NCBI RefSeq assembly: GCF_009363075.1
Contig: NZ_CP045293.1
Location: 5,739,501-5,803,500, forward strand
Direction of reading: 5' to 3'
DNA: 64,000 bases
DNA from: Paenibacillus guangzhouensis
Lineage (GTDB): Bacteria > Bacillota > Bacilli > Paenibacillales > Paenibacillaceae
Positions 35,382 to 44,614 of the stretch are shown here, piece by piece. The notes beneath the pieces are model-generated. The model had not been told where the DNA came from. It saw only the letters and a program-made list of their open reading frames with translations, and did no database searches. Within the stretch, counting starts at the first letter, position 1, and every line of letters begins with the position of its first letter. The position numbers and the translations under genes are program-made.

Positions 35382-36965
35382 ATGTACAAAGTGTTGCTAG
35401 CGGACGATGAAATGCTTGACCTCGAAGGAATGAAGCAATTTATTCCTTGGTCCGAGCTGGGGATGGAAGTCGTCGGGGCCGTGAATAACGGGTTCTCTGC
35501 TTGTGAAGTCATGGAGAAGCAGCCTATTGATATATTAGTCACCGATATTAATATGCCGAACATGTCCGGGCTAGAGTTGGCACGTCGCGCACTCGGCTAT
35601 AAGAGTGATCTGCGTATTCTTTTCGTAAGCGGTTACCAGGACTTCCACTATGTGAAGCAGGCGTTATCCCTCAAGGCCGTCAGCTATGTGCTGAAGCCCA
35701 TGGATGACAATGAATTGATCGCCTCGCTGACGAGCGTGAAGCAAGCGCTGGATGAGGAGAAGCAGCGCCGCGATGCTGAAGAAGCCTATCAGGACATGAT
35801 TCCGATGGCGAAGAATGATCTATTGATCCGGCTGCTCGAAGGAGAATTGGCTTGGGGGCAATCCGAGAAACTGCAGAAACTGGCTGCTTCTTATCGTTTG
35901 AACCTGCTATTATGGCCGCTGCATGTTGTTGTGCTAGAGCTTGATGATCTGGCATGGATGCCAGTCGAGCATGTGGATGCGGCGCAACAAGAAATGCTGA
36001 ATACGTTTCTCTACGAGATGAATGAGGTCGCGCGGCGGCATGGCATGGAGCATGGATGCAAGCTGTCCAGATATCGTCTTGCTATCCTCATGTCCGATAG
36101 CGGTATTCATGAATGCCTTAGTGAAATGTATCGTATCGCAAAGTCGCTCTTCTCTGGTTCTATGACCGTCGGCGTCGGTGAAGCTGTGTATGGGCTGGAC
36201 CAATTGAATATCTCTTACCAGCAAGCGCTGGAGGCGATTGACGGTAAAATGTTCTTCGGCAAAGGGCAGCGAATTGACTACGCCGATGTTCGCCGAGCGC
36301 CTGCGCTGGATGACGCGCGAATTTTGGAATTCCGGCTCGATGCCTTGTTCAATGCGATGTCACATTATGAACTGGTTCGCATACACGATGAGATCGATAA
36401 TTTGTTCTACTCGGTTAACGCGCTGCGTTCCAAATTCACCGTCCATAACCTCGCCATGTATATGGTCTGGAAGCTGGATCAATATTTGCACACACTCGGT
36501 GAAGATCTATTCGAGATGTTAGGCATGCAGCTGCATAACCTGGATGTGCTCTTACAATTCGATACCACGCAAGAAATTCGTTCTTGGCTTGTGCGCAAGG
36601 TGTTCGAAATTTCCGAAATTCTGCATCAGAAGGCAAGCTCGAAGAATAGTAAGCTGATCCGTGAAATTCTGAAGATGGTGAAGGACCAATTGCATGAGAA
36701 TCTGACGCTTAAGGATATCGCGTACCATTTCTCATTCTCTCCCAATTATTTGGGCCATTTGTTCAAGGAGGAGGTCGGAAAGACCTTCAGTGAGGTGTTG
36801 ATTCAGATGCGGATGGACCGAGCGCGTGAGCTGTTGAAGGATCCGATGCTCAAAATCTATCAGATTGCCGATCAAGTGGGCTATCGTTATCTACCTTATT
36901 TCAGCAGACAGTTCAAAGACACATTCGGGATGACACCGATGGAATATCGTAAACGCGAAGGATAA
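35382..36965 (+). CDS. AraC-type response regulator (YesN family)
   Basis: 527 residues. The receiver domain has acidic pocket DDE near residues 8-10, Asp55 as phosphoacceptor (TDINMPNMSG) and a conserved KP (YVLKPMDD). A long linker of about 290 residues follows, then two AraC helix-turn-helix motifs (TLKDIAYHFSFSPNYLGHLFKEEVG and KIYQIADQVGYRYLPYFSRQFKDTFGMTPMEYR). It is cotranscribed with the kinase 13 nt downstream and probably activates the adjacent importer operon. Confidence 0.94.
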   Translation: MYKVLLADDEMLDLEGMKQFIPWSELGMEVVGAVNNGFSACEVMEKQPIDILVTDINMPNMSGLELARRALGYKSDLRILFVSGYQDFHYVKQALSLKAVSYVLKPMDDNELIASLTSVKQALDEEKQRRDAEEAYQDMIPMAKNDLLIRLLEGELAWGQSEKLQKLAASYRLNLLLWPLHVVVLELDDLAWMPVEHVDAAQQEMLNTFLYEMNEVARRHGMEHGCKLSRYRLAILMSDSGIHECLSEMYRIAKSLFSGSMTVGVGEAVYGLDQLNISYQQALEAIDGKMFFGKGQRIDYADVRRAPALDDARILEFRLDALFNAMSHYELVRIHDEIDNLFYSVNALRSKFTVHNLAMYMVWKLDQYLHTLGEDLFEMLGMQLHNLDVLLQFDTTQEIRSWLVRKVFEISEILHQKASSKNSKLIREILKMVKDQLHENLTLKDIAYHFSFSPNYLGHLFKEEVGKTFSEVLIQMRMDRARELLKDPMLKIYQIADQVGYRYLPYFSRQFKDTFGMTPMEYRKREG

Positions 36966-36978
36966 CGGGGGATTTCGC

Positions 36979-38742
36979 ATGCAAGCACAGACACAGACGA
37001 AGAAAAGGATGTACATCCCGATTGGCTTTAAGCTCATGTTGACCTATATGTTGTTCATCGTTATTCCGGTTATCGTCATTGGTTATGTGTCGAATTCAAT
37101 GTACCAGAATTCCATCCGTACGCAGACGGAGAATAATATTCAAGGCACATTGCTGCAAATTCGGGATAATATCGAATACAAGCTTGAAGATGTGAAGCGT
37201 GTCTCTTCGATGCTCTATTTCGATTATTCCTTGGCGACGCAGCTTCGGAGCTTCCGTGAAGGCTGGGAGAGCTATGAACGGACAACGAAGCTGGTCCTGC
37301 CGAAGTTCGATATCGCGGTGAATGCGACGGGGATGAATATCGCGATGTCCATATTCCTCGAGAATAACTCGCTCCCGGAGGTCTATCATGGGTCTTATGA
37401 GCGGGAGAATCCCGATCTGCTCGGCGACCGCGCGTATAACTTATACCATCTGTCACGGATTGCGGAGAAGTCTTGGTATAAGGAGTTCCCAGAAGAGAAA
37501 TACGCCGAGACGATGGAATGGCGGCAGGTGGAACGGGATGCTGAATTTAATCGGATATCGCTATTGCGGCGGATGGTTGACAGCTTGTACCCGAAGAAAC
37601 TCAAGGAGATTGGCTTCATGCGATTAAGCGTGAAAATTCCTGATATTTTCCAGAGTGTCGACTTTGGGAAGATCGGTGAAGGAACCGTGCTATCGATCCG
37701 GGATGAGCATGAGCGCGTGATGTATCAATCGGGGGTGCTGCCGCAACAGGTCCTTCAAGCTGAGAATCCGGCAGATCATTATCTGCTGCTGGAAGAACCA
37801 CTGGGCAGTATGCCGTGGAAATTGGTCGCTCACATCCCGACGACGATCATTCAACGTGACGCTCAGAAGATTCGGATGCTTATTATCGGGGTGTGCCTCG
37901 TTTGTCTGCTTGTCTTTACATTCATTGGGGTATTCGTCTCCAAATATTTCTCCGTACGGATTCAGAAATTCGTATCGGTGTTGAATGCCTTCCGTGAAGG
38001 GGATCTGCATAAGCGCATGTTCTATCGCGGGCGGGATGAATTCTCCCAGATTGCAACCGCCTTGAATGAGATGGGTGAAAATATCGATGGGTTGATCAAG
38101 AAGGTGTATCTGACACAGCTTCAGAAGAAGGAAGCGGAGCTGGAGATGCTGCAGTCGCAGATTAATCCGCATTTCCTCTACAATACGTTGTCTTCGATCA
38201 ATCGGCTGGCCAAGTTCGGCGAGACGGAGAAGGTACAGCAGACGGTGCTCGAGCTGGCGAAGTTCTATCGTCTAACGCTCAATGAAGGGCGGACCATGAT
38301 TCCCGTCGCGTCGGAGCTCGAACAAGCCAATGCCTATCTCGAAATCCAGAAGATCAAGTATGGGGATCGCATGGAGGTGATATTCGATATTGACCCAAAT
38401 ATTTGGCCATATGTCACGATGAAGCTGATCCTACAGCCTTTTATCGAAAATGTGCTGAAGCACGCCTGGTGCGGGGATCGCATTCATCTGCGGATTGTCG
38501 GGCAAATGGAGGGGGCGGATATCTTGTTCCGAGTTATCGACGATGGGATCGGGATGAAGCAGGAGCGAATTGACCAACTCTTCGGTCCCGAAGGATATAT
38601 GAACGCAGGCTATGGGATTCGCAATGTCGATCAGCGGATTAAGCTGCAATATGGCTCGCAGTACGGCGTATCGATCTATAGTCGTGTGGGCATTGGGACG
38701 TCCATACAAATTCGGATCCCGGCGCAGCGCAGCAAGTCATAA
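36979..38742 (+). CDS. Sensor histidine kinase (YesM family)
   Basis: 587 residues. A first helix near 15-37, an extracytoplasmic Cache-type sensor, a second helix near 297-318, a HAMP linker, then the His_kinase domain with His398 in INPHFLYNTLSSINRL. The HATPase domain follows, with VIDDGIGM and GYGIRNVDQRIKLQYG as N and G boxes. It phosphorylates the AraC-type regulator encoded directly upstream and probably senses sugar, either directly or through the lipoprotein. Confidence 0.94.
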   Translation: MQAQTQTKKRMYIPIGFKLMLTYMLFIVIPVIVIGYVSNSMYQNSIRTQTENNIQGTLLQIRDNIEYKLEDVKRVSSMLYFDYSLATQLRSFREGWESYERTTKLVLPKFDIAVNATGMNIAMSIFLENNSLPEVYHGSYERENPDLLGDRAYNLYHLSRIAEKSWYKEFPEEKYAETMEWRQVERDAEFNRISLLRRMVDSLYPKKLKEIGFMRLSVKIPDIFQSVDFGKIGEGTVLSIRDEHERVMYQSGVLPQQVLQAENPADHYLLLEEPLGSMPWKLVAHIPTTIIQRDAQKIRMLIIGVCLVCLLVFTFIGVFVSKYFSVRIQKFVSVLNAFREGDLHKRMFYRGRDEFSQIATALNEMGENIDGLIKKVYLTQLQKKEAELEMLQSQINPHFLYNTLSSINRLAKFGETEKVQQTVLELAKFYRLTLNEGRTMIPVASELEQANAYLEIQKIKYGDRMEVIFDIDPNIWPYVTMKLILQPFIENVLKHAWCGDRIHLRIVGQMEGADILFRVIDDGIGMKQERIDQLFGPEGYMNAGYGIRNVDQRIKLQYGSQYGVSIYSRVGIGTSIQIRIPAQRSKS

Positions 38743-38754
38743 TCGTTGAACAGA

Positions 38755-38809
38755 AAAAGGATGATTCGCAGGTGTCCGAAGATACCTTGATTTGCGAATC
38801 ATCCTTTTG
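38755..38809. terminator. Terminator between convergent genes
   Basis: AAAAGGATGATTCGCA and TGCGAATCATCCTTTT form a perfect 16-bp stem with T on one side and A on the other, suitable for both directions. Confidence 0.88.
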
Positions 38810-38826
38810 TTATGTCTCGTGTCGAT

Positions 38827-41800
38827 TCAGATCATCAGAATCTCGCGAATCTCTTGCTCCGTCAGCGCAGACAAGCCCTCGTGTCCAGGTTGGATGACTT
38901 CATCGATGAGGTTCATCTTGCGCTGCTGAAGCTCATACATTTTGTCTTCGACCGTGCCTTGCGCTACGAGGCGAATGACTTGAACCACGCGGCGCTGTCC
39001 GATGCGATGTGCACGGTCAGCGGCTTGCTGCTCCACCGCAGGATTCCACCAAAGATCATAGAGAATGACGGTGTCGGCTCCCGTCAGGTTCAATCCTGTT
39101 CCTCCTGCCTTTAACGAAGCGAGGAATAAGTCGCGTTCTCCTTCATTGAACCTGTGGCAGATTTCTACTCGTTCGGCAGACGGCGTCTGCCCATCCAGAT
39201 AGAAATAGGGAACCCCTTGGCGGGATAACTTCCGTCCAATCATGCCGAGCATCTCAGTGAACTGAGAGAAGATCAGCAGCCGTCTGCCTGTGCCTCTGCA
39301 TTCTTCAATCATCTCGAAGAGCTGCTCGAACTTGGCGGAGCTTCCTTCATAACCTTCCATGAACAGTGCGGGATGGCAACAGATTTGACGCAGCCGGGTT
39401 AGACCGGCGAGAATCTGAATCCGGGTCTTATAGAAGTCCTTCTCCGCGAGATGTTTCAGTGTCTCTTGCTGGAGTTCCGCCAAGAATGAAGCATAGAGCT
39501 TCTTCTGCTCGGGGAGCAACTCAGATGCTTGCGTGGATTCGATCTTCGCTGGCAGTTCCTTCAACACGTCGGATTTCAGGCGCCGCAGCAAGAATGGGCG
39601 AATGCGCTTTGCGATCGTATCTCGGGATAAATCGCCGAACGCCTTGAGACCGGGCAACAGGTCCGGGAATACGACGCCAAAGATGGACCATAATTCCTCC
39701 AGCGAGTTCTCGATCGGCGTGCCGGTTAAGGCGAAGCGGTAGCGGGCATCTAGCTCGCGCACGGCTTGCGCTGTCTGCGTCGTATAGTTCTTGAATGCTT
39801 GCGCCTCATCCAAGATCAGCGTGTGATAGGAGCGCTTCGTATAGAGCGAGACATCGCGCCGCAGCAGCGGATAGGAGGTGATAATGACATCGGCCTCGGA
39901 GTCGTCTGCGCGAATGATACCGCTGCGCTCTGTCTTGCTGCCATCGGCGATGACGGCTCGAATCTCCGGAGCGAATCGTCTAAGCTCGTTCTGCCAGTTG
40001 TACACGAGCGACGCCGGGCAGATGATCAGTGCTTGCCGCTTCTCCCATCGAATCTCAGGCAAGACTGAGACGAGGAAGGTGATGCTCTGGATCGTCTTGC
40101 CAAGACCCATGTCATCGGCCAGAATGCCGCCGAAGCGATAATGGGCAAGTGTCTTCATCCACTGGAAGCCATAAACCTGGTAATCCCGCAGAATCGCCGC
40201 AAGCGAATCCGGTACGGGGAAGTCGAGGTGGTCCGGGTTCCGCATATGCTCGATGAGCTTGCGGAAGGATTTGCCCAGCTTCACGTAAGGACTAGGCTGT
40301 GCGGTGTCCAATAAGTGAAGTCCGCGGACGATTGGAACGCGAAGCTGGGTTCCTGTAATTTCGCTCTTCCGAATGCCGAATTCATTGATAAGATAGATGA
40401 TTTCCTGGAACGCTTCACCTTCGAGCGGCAGGAATGCGCCGTTAGGCATTTTGTAATATTTGCGTTTATCTTCAAGCGCTTGGACGACCTTGCGAATCTC
40501 GGCGTCGGAAATCCCGTCCAATTCGAACTGGAACTCGAGCCAATCCGTTCGTTCATCAGCATTCACGGTAATTCTAGGCGGCACGGTCGGCAAGTGGAGT
40601 CGTACCTTCACCGCGGAGGTCGCATAGATGTGTGCGAGTTTCTCCAATTCGGGTACAACACGGTAGAGGAATTCATACTCATAATCCTCATTCTCCATGT
40701 AATACCCTGCATCGGTCTTAGTGAAGGCGCTCTGATCCATGAGCGCTAGGATGCGCTGCTCCTTCTCACCATCACGGATAAGAATCCGGTCGCTGCCGTG
40801 CTGCTGGCCGGAGTCCTCCAACGGATTGAAGATCATCTCGCCATAGTGGAATTCGAGGCCTGCGAGCAGCTTGTCGTTCACCCGGTCGAGATACAGCTTC
40901 GCCATAAGCGGGGTGTTCACGATGCGGTCAGATATCGATTGCGCGATGTGAACGGTCCCGAGCTTCCGAAGGCCGGGGACCACTTCCTCCATGAAAGACT
41001 CCATCTGAGCGCGCGGAATGTGCAGCTGATCCTTGCGAGCGGTGTCGATGAGTTGTCTGATATCCGCGATTCGTCTCGCTTCCGCTGGCTTCAGCTTCAA
41101 TAACTTGCTGTCATACAGGAGCGTGTTGTAAGCTTCCAAGACCGTAACCTCGTCGAATCCTTGGATATCGAGTTCACAGCCGTCACCAGATCCCTCGTCA
41201 AAAGAAAACCGGAGCGGAATCGGCTCGTCCGACACGGTGATTCCTTCGTGAATTCTGCCTTCATGCTCTAGCTTGACGCTGGAGGCGAATTGCAAGAAGG
41301 ATAACGTCTTGTCCCATGCGAATGGCGGGATTAAGAGGGTTCTGCTATCGCTTGCCGGCCTTGCTGCTTGCGCTGACGTCGCCGTGCTGCGTTCCTGATA
41401 CAACTTGTCCTGATGGTGGACACGGATCAGCTCTTGAAGGACGGCATCGTCTTCTTTGGAGAAGCGATAGTTCGTTGGTTCATAAGTAAAATGCTTGGCG
41501 AATGTGTAAGGAGCCCCACGTTCAATATGTTCGAGGAAATCTCGAATGCGCTGCACCACATAGAGACGCTGAGGACCTACTTTGATCTCGATGCCGAACA
41601 TGAACTTACGAGCGCCATAAGGAATTAATCGGCAGTGGAATTCGACTTGCAGCAATGTCCTTGCATCAAGGAACGTACCCGTCGCGCTGGAGCGGACGGG
41701 CTTATCGCGGAATAACCCGAGCATGCTCTGCATGAACTGCTCGTCACGCGATACGGTCTTGCTCTCATGCGGTGTCCGTGTTCCAGATGGCGTGTCTAGG

Positions 41801-42090
41801 CCGTGTAGAATGTCATGAATGTGGATGAGGACAGCGGCGACATGCTTGCAATAATGATCATAGGAATAGAACGCGAGACAACTGCATTCCGCGTCAATGT
41901 CTCCGCTCGGTTCGATCTCGACTGTCACTTGATACGCACTGTTGTCTTGGACGGTGGCTGCGTAATAAGGTGTCAGCGGGTATTTGTTGACGAACTGTAC
42001 TTGGCCAGCCAGACGATAGGCTTCCCCCCGTTCATAAGCTTTTTCGCCGCATAAGGATCGAATTCGCTTCAGGGTCAACGGTACTTGCAT
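38827..42090 (-). CDS. SNF2-family helicase with SWIM zinc finger
   Basis: 1087 residues. An N-terminal SWIM domain carries C-x-C-x9-C-x-H (Cys69, Cys71, Cys81, His83). A long middle region of bacterial SNF2-associated type follows. The SNF2 ATPase has Walker A DDMGLGKTIQ, Walker B LDEAQAFKN and TGTPIENSLEELWS. The helicase C lobe has LIFSQFTEMLGMI and DRAHRIGQRR. Such proteins move along double-stranded DNA and remodel protein-DNA complexes. The bacterial role is not established. AAAGGA precedes ATG 42090. Confidence 0.95.
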   Translation of the reverse strand: MQVPLTLKRIRSLCGEKAYERGEAYRLAGQVQFVNKYPLTPYYAATVQDNSAYQVTVEIEPSGDIDAECSCLAFYSYDHYCKHVAAVLIHIHDILHGLDTPSGTRTPHESKTVSRDEQFMQSMLGLFRDKPVRSSATGTFLDARTLLQVEFHCRLIPYGARKFMFGIEIKVGPQRLYVVQRIRDFLEHIERGAPYTFAKHFTYEPTNYRFSKEDDAVLQELIRVHHQDKLYQERSTATSAQAARPASDSRTLLIPPFAWDKTLSFLQFASSVKLEHEGRIHEGITVSDEPIPLRFSFDEGSGDGCELDIQGFDEVTVLEAYNTLLYDSKLLKLKPAEARRIADIRQLIDTARKDQLHIPRAQMESFMEEVVPGLRKLGTVHIAQSISDRIVNTPLMAKLYLDRVNDKLLAGLEFHYGEMIFNPLEDSGQQHGSDRILIRDGEKEQRILALMDQSAFTKTDAGYYMENEDYEYEFLYRVVPELEKLAHIYATSAVKVRLHLPTVPPRITVNADERTDWLEFQFELDGISDAEIRKVVQALEDKRKYYKMPNGAFLPLEGEAFQEIIYLINEFGIRKSEITGTQLRVPIVRGLHLLDTAQPSPYVKLGKSFRKLIEHMRNPDHLDFPVPDSLAAILRDYQVYGFQWMKTLAHYRFGGILADDMGLGKTIQSITFLVSVLPEIRWEKRQALIICPASLVYNWQNELRRFAPEIRAVIADGSKTERSGIIRADDSEADVIITSYPLLRRDVSLYTKRSYHTLILDEAQAFKNYTTQTAQAVRELDARYRFALTGTPIENSLEELWSIFGVVFPDLLPGLKAFGDLSRDTIAKRIRPFLLRRLKSDVLKELPAKIESTQASELLPEQKKLYASFLAELQQETLKHLAEKDFYKTRIQILAGLTRLRQICCHPALFMEGYEGSSAKFEQLFEMIEECRGTGRRLLIFSQFTEMLGMIGRKLSRQGVPYFYLDGQTPSAERVEICHRFNEGERDLFLASLKAGGTGLNLTGADTVILYDLWWNPAVEQQAADRAHRIGQRRVVQVIRLVAQGTVEDKMYELQQRKMNLIDEVIQPGHEGLSALTEQEIREILMI

Positions 42091-42155
42091 CACAGATAAA
42101 TCCTTTCTCTATATGGAATGGTGATGTGTAGTATGCTAGTAAGTCCATCATAACA

Positions 42156-42188
42156 GAAAATACCGACTGCATGCTTGCAGTCGGTATG
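42156..42188 (-). terminator. Terminator of the ammonium transporter gene
   Basis: On the minus strand ATACCGACTGCA and TGCAGTCGGTAT form a 12-bp stem followed by TTTT. Confidence 0.88.
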
Positions 42189-42202
42189 TTGAGCGAGGCG
42201 GA

Positions 42203-43489
42203 TTATGCGGAGTGTCCTTGGCTTGAATTGTGCGCCAATGCCTTCATTTGTTCGGGATAACCATACGCGCCGTGTTCGCTGAGATCAAGACCGATGGTCT
42301 CTTCTTCTTCCGTGACACGAATGCCAATGGTTATTTTCATGAGATAGAGGACGGCGTAGGAGATGGCGAATGTAAATGCGGCGCAGACAATAACGCCGAG
42401 CGCTTGCACACCTAATTGCTCGAACCCGCCGCCGTAGAACAAGCCTGCCTTACCGACGCCGACTTTGGCAGCTAGCTCAGGTGTAGCGAAGAAACCGTTG
42501 GCGAGTGTGCCCCATACGCCAGCCATCCCGTGCGCCGACATGGCATAGATCGGATCATCCATCCGAAGGCGTTCGAACAGACGCATGCTGAGGAAGACGA
42601 CAATCCCTGCGATCAAGCCGATGACAATCGCGGCCCAGGACTCGACGAACGCGCAAGAAGCGGTAATGGCGACGAGACCGGCAAGCGCACCGTTCAGCAT
42701 CACGGAGATATCTGCTTTTCCGGTGACCATCCAAGAGATTAAGAGAGCAGCTACAGCGCCGGCCGCAGCGCCAAGTTGGGTGTTAATTGCGATGAATCCG
42801 AAGAAGCTTCCGTCGCCTGCGGCAATTGTGCTCCCTGCATTAAATCCGAACCAGCCTACCCAGAGGAGCATCACGCCAAGCGTGGTGAACACTTGGTTAT
42901 GGCCCAAAATATTGTTCGGTTTTCCATTTTTGTTATATTTGCCAAGACGTGGTCCGAGCAGCATCGTTGCGGCCATCGCCGCTACGGCGCCGGTAAGGTG
43001 AACGACCGTGGAGCCGGCGAAGTCTTGATCCCCATGCTTTGCAAGCCAGCCGCCGCCCCAGATCCAATGCGCAATGACCGGATAGATAATGGCTGAGAAG
43101 ACGATCGCGAAGATCAGATAGGCAGATAGCTTGGCGCGTTCAGCGAAACCACCGAAGGCAACGGACATGGAGATGGTCGCGAAGGCGAGCTGGAACATGA
43201 AGTTCACAGTCGGTGCGACGACACTGCCTTCCGGTACGGCCATACTGCTAAATCCGAAATAATCTCCCCATCCGAGGAAGGGGGTGCCTTGGGAGCCGAA
43301 GATGAAGGCATATCCGACCGCCCAGAATACCATGGAGACGATCCCGATCGTGAAGATGGTCTTCCCGGCAATGTGACCTGCATTCTTCATTCGTGTGGAG
43401 CCGGCTTCGAGCATAATAAATCCGCTCTGCATGAATAACACTAAAATTGCGCCTAACATCGTCCATACTGCATTAATCCCTAATTCCAT
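42203..43489 (-). CDS. amtB: Ammonium transporter, Amt family
   Basis: 428 residues with 11 expected transmembrane helices. DFAGSTVVHLTGAVAAMAA holds the conserved Asp and the first pore histidine; SAHGMAGVWGTLANGF holds the second. The C-terminal cytoplasmic tail has the family motif (DLSEHGAYGYPE). No GlnK gene is beside it, which is unusual for Bacillota. Two perfect GlnR/TnrA-type boxes upstream point to nitrogen control. Confidence 0.95.
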   Translation of the reverse strand: MELGINAVWTMLGAILVLFMQSGFIMLEAGSTRMKNAGHIAGKTIFTIGIVSMVFWAVGYAFIFGSQGTPFLGWGDYFGFSSMAVPEGSVVAPTVNFMFQLAFATISMSVAFGGFAERAKLSAYLIFAIVFSAIIYPVIAHWIWGGGWLAKHGDQDFAGSTVVHLTGAVAAMAATMLLGPRLGKYNKNGKPNNILGHNQVFTTLGVMLLWVGWFGFNAGSTIAAGDGSFFGFIAINTQLGAAAGAVAALLISWMVTGKADISVMLNGALAGLVAITASCAFVESWAAIVIGLIAGIVVFLSMRLFERLRMDDPIYAMSAHGMAGVWGTLANGFFATPELAAKVGVGKAGLFYGGGFEQLGVQALGVIVCAAFTFAISYAVLYLMKITIGIRVTEEEETIGLDLSEHGAYGYPEQMKALAHNSSQGHSA

Positions 43490-43602
43490 GTCACATTACC
43501 TCTCTCCTATAATAATGTAGTCAACCCACGTTGTTCCCAAAAACGGACAATCACTCTATATAAATCATCTTATGTTCGTATATTATGGTTTATGAAAATA
43601 AA

Positions 43603-43619
43603 TGTCAATATAACTAACA
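43603..43619. promoter_or_regulatory. GlnR/TnrA box 1
   Basis: TGTCA-ATATAAC-TAACA matches the GlnR/TnrA consensus TGTNAN7TNACA at every fixed position, 114 bp upstream of the amtB start. Confidence 0.75.
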
Positions 43620-43728
43620 CCAAAGTATAAAGTATTGTCTCATTAGTGCAAATTGGCATGAGTTCATCATTATTTTAGTCTAACAAATGTAAATAACAGT
43701 TGTGATTCGTTGCTTATTACTCAATTAA

Positions 43729-43745
43729 TGTAAGGTTATATTACA
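43729..43745. promoter_or_regulatory. GlnR/TnrA box 2
   Basis: TGTAA-GGTTATA-TTACA, a perfect palindromic match to the same consensus, 126 bp from box 1. Apart from these boxes, the AT-rich gap 43490-43784 shows no gene. Confidence 0.78.
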
Positions 43746-43784
43746 TATCCTGCATTGCGTACAATTATAAGATCTGTCTTCTCG

Positions 43785-43817
43785 TGAAAAAAGCCGCCAT
43801 CCTCTGGATGGTGGCTT
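43785..43817 (-). terminator. Terminator of the 43-residue gene
   Basis: On the minus strand AAGCCACCATC pairs with GATGGCGGCTT (one G-T) around five bases and is followed by six T. Its orientation shows that the real gene here is on the minus strand. Confidence 0.85.
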
Positions 43818-43846
43818 GTGATCGCGTCTATCACATGAAGCGGGTG

Positions 43847-43978
43847 TTATTTACCGGTACTGTGTTGTTTGCCGGGAAGCTTCTTCTCCGGGCTGCCTTG
43901 GCCATTGTGCTGCTTGTTCTTGCGGGCCTTTTCTTGCGTATCATGTACTTTCTCTACAAAATCACGGGTGCTGTCCAC
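43847..43978 (-). CDS. 43-residue DUF4023-like protein
   Basis: GTG start seven bases after AAGGAGG, 43 codons, then TAA and a terminator. The product begins MDSTRDFVEKVHDTQEKARK and ends in a basic GKQHSTGK. It is very hydrophilic and resembles the DUF4023 family of about 40-residue Bacillota proteins (from memory). Function unknown. A plus-strand reading frame over the same bases is a shadow. Confidence 0.75.
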   Translation of the reverse strand: MDSTRDFVEKVHDTQEKARKNKQHNGQGSPEKKLPGKQHSTGK

Positions 43979-44092
43979 AGAAATTCCTCCTTGTTCAATA
44001 GATTGCCTTGTTAATGTAACCAGAATTGGAGAAAATCATCGGGAGATCGGGTAAGCTATAAAGGTCACTACATAAATAAAGGATGTGTTCGG

Positions 44093-44521
44093 ATGAGTTG
44101 GTTGGTGTATGCCCTTGGATCAGCTGCCATGGCTGCGCTCGTATCCATCTTTGGGAAGATTGGATTGAAGGGAGTCGACTCGAATACCGCTACGACGATT
44201 CGTGCAGTTATTATGATGTTATTTCTCTTTGGGGTTCTGGTCTTTCAAGGGAAGATCTCTCAGATCGGCGATGTGCTAGCGAATAAGAAGGCGATGCTCT
44301 TCATTGTGCTTAGCGGTATAGCGGGTGCGCTCTCGTGGATGTTCTACTTCATTGCGATCCAGAAAGGCGATGTCGCGAAGGTAGCTCCAATCGATAAACT
44401 CAGTGTCGTGTTGGCTGTGGCGTTTGCACTATTATTCCTTGGGGAGAAGTTATCGCTCTGGGGCGGCATTGGCGTAGGCCTCATTGCGATCGGTGTATTG
44501 ATCACCGCGTTTGCACCATAA
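44093..44521 (+). CDS. Single-domain EamA (DMT) transporter
   Basis: 142 residues forming five hydrophobic helices, one EamA unit rather than the usual two, so it must dimerise to work. LGSAAMAALVSIFGKIGLKGV and SWMFYFIAIQKGDVAKVAPIDKLSVVLAVAFALLFLGEKL are family-typical stretches. AAAGGA lies upstream. Substrate unknown. Confidence 0.88.
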   Translation: MSWLVYALGSAAMAALVSIFGKIGLKGVDSNTATTIRAVIMMLFLFGVLVFQGKISQIGDVLANKKAMLFIVLSGIAGALSWMFYFIAIQKGDVAKVAPIDKLSVVLAVAFALLFLGEKLSLWGGIGVGLIAIGVLITAFAP

Positions 44522-44614
44522 TGCGCTTGTGTTTTTTCATCTTAGAAGTGATTCCTTTATAATAAGGCAAGAGGTTATGTATATTCGGACAATGGGATAG
44601 GAGAATGTAGCATC

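Noticed and set aside
43784-44014. Plus-strand frame of 76 codons resembling a membrane protein
   Set aside because: The terminator and ribosome site in this region are oriented to the minus strand, where a complete 43-residue gene is found; the plus frame has no ribosome site.
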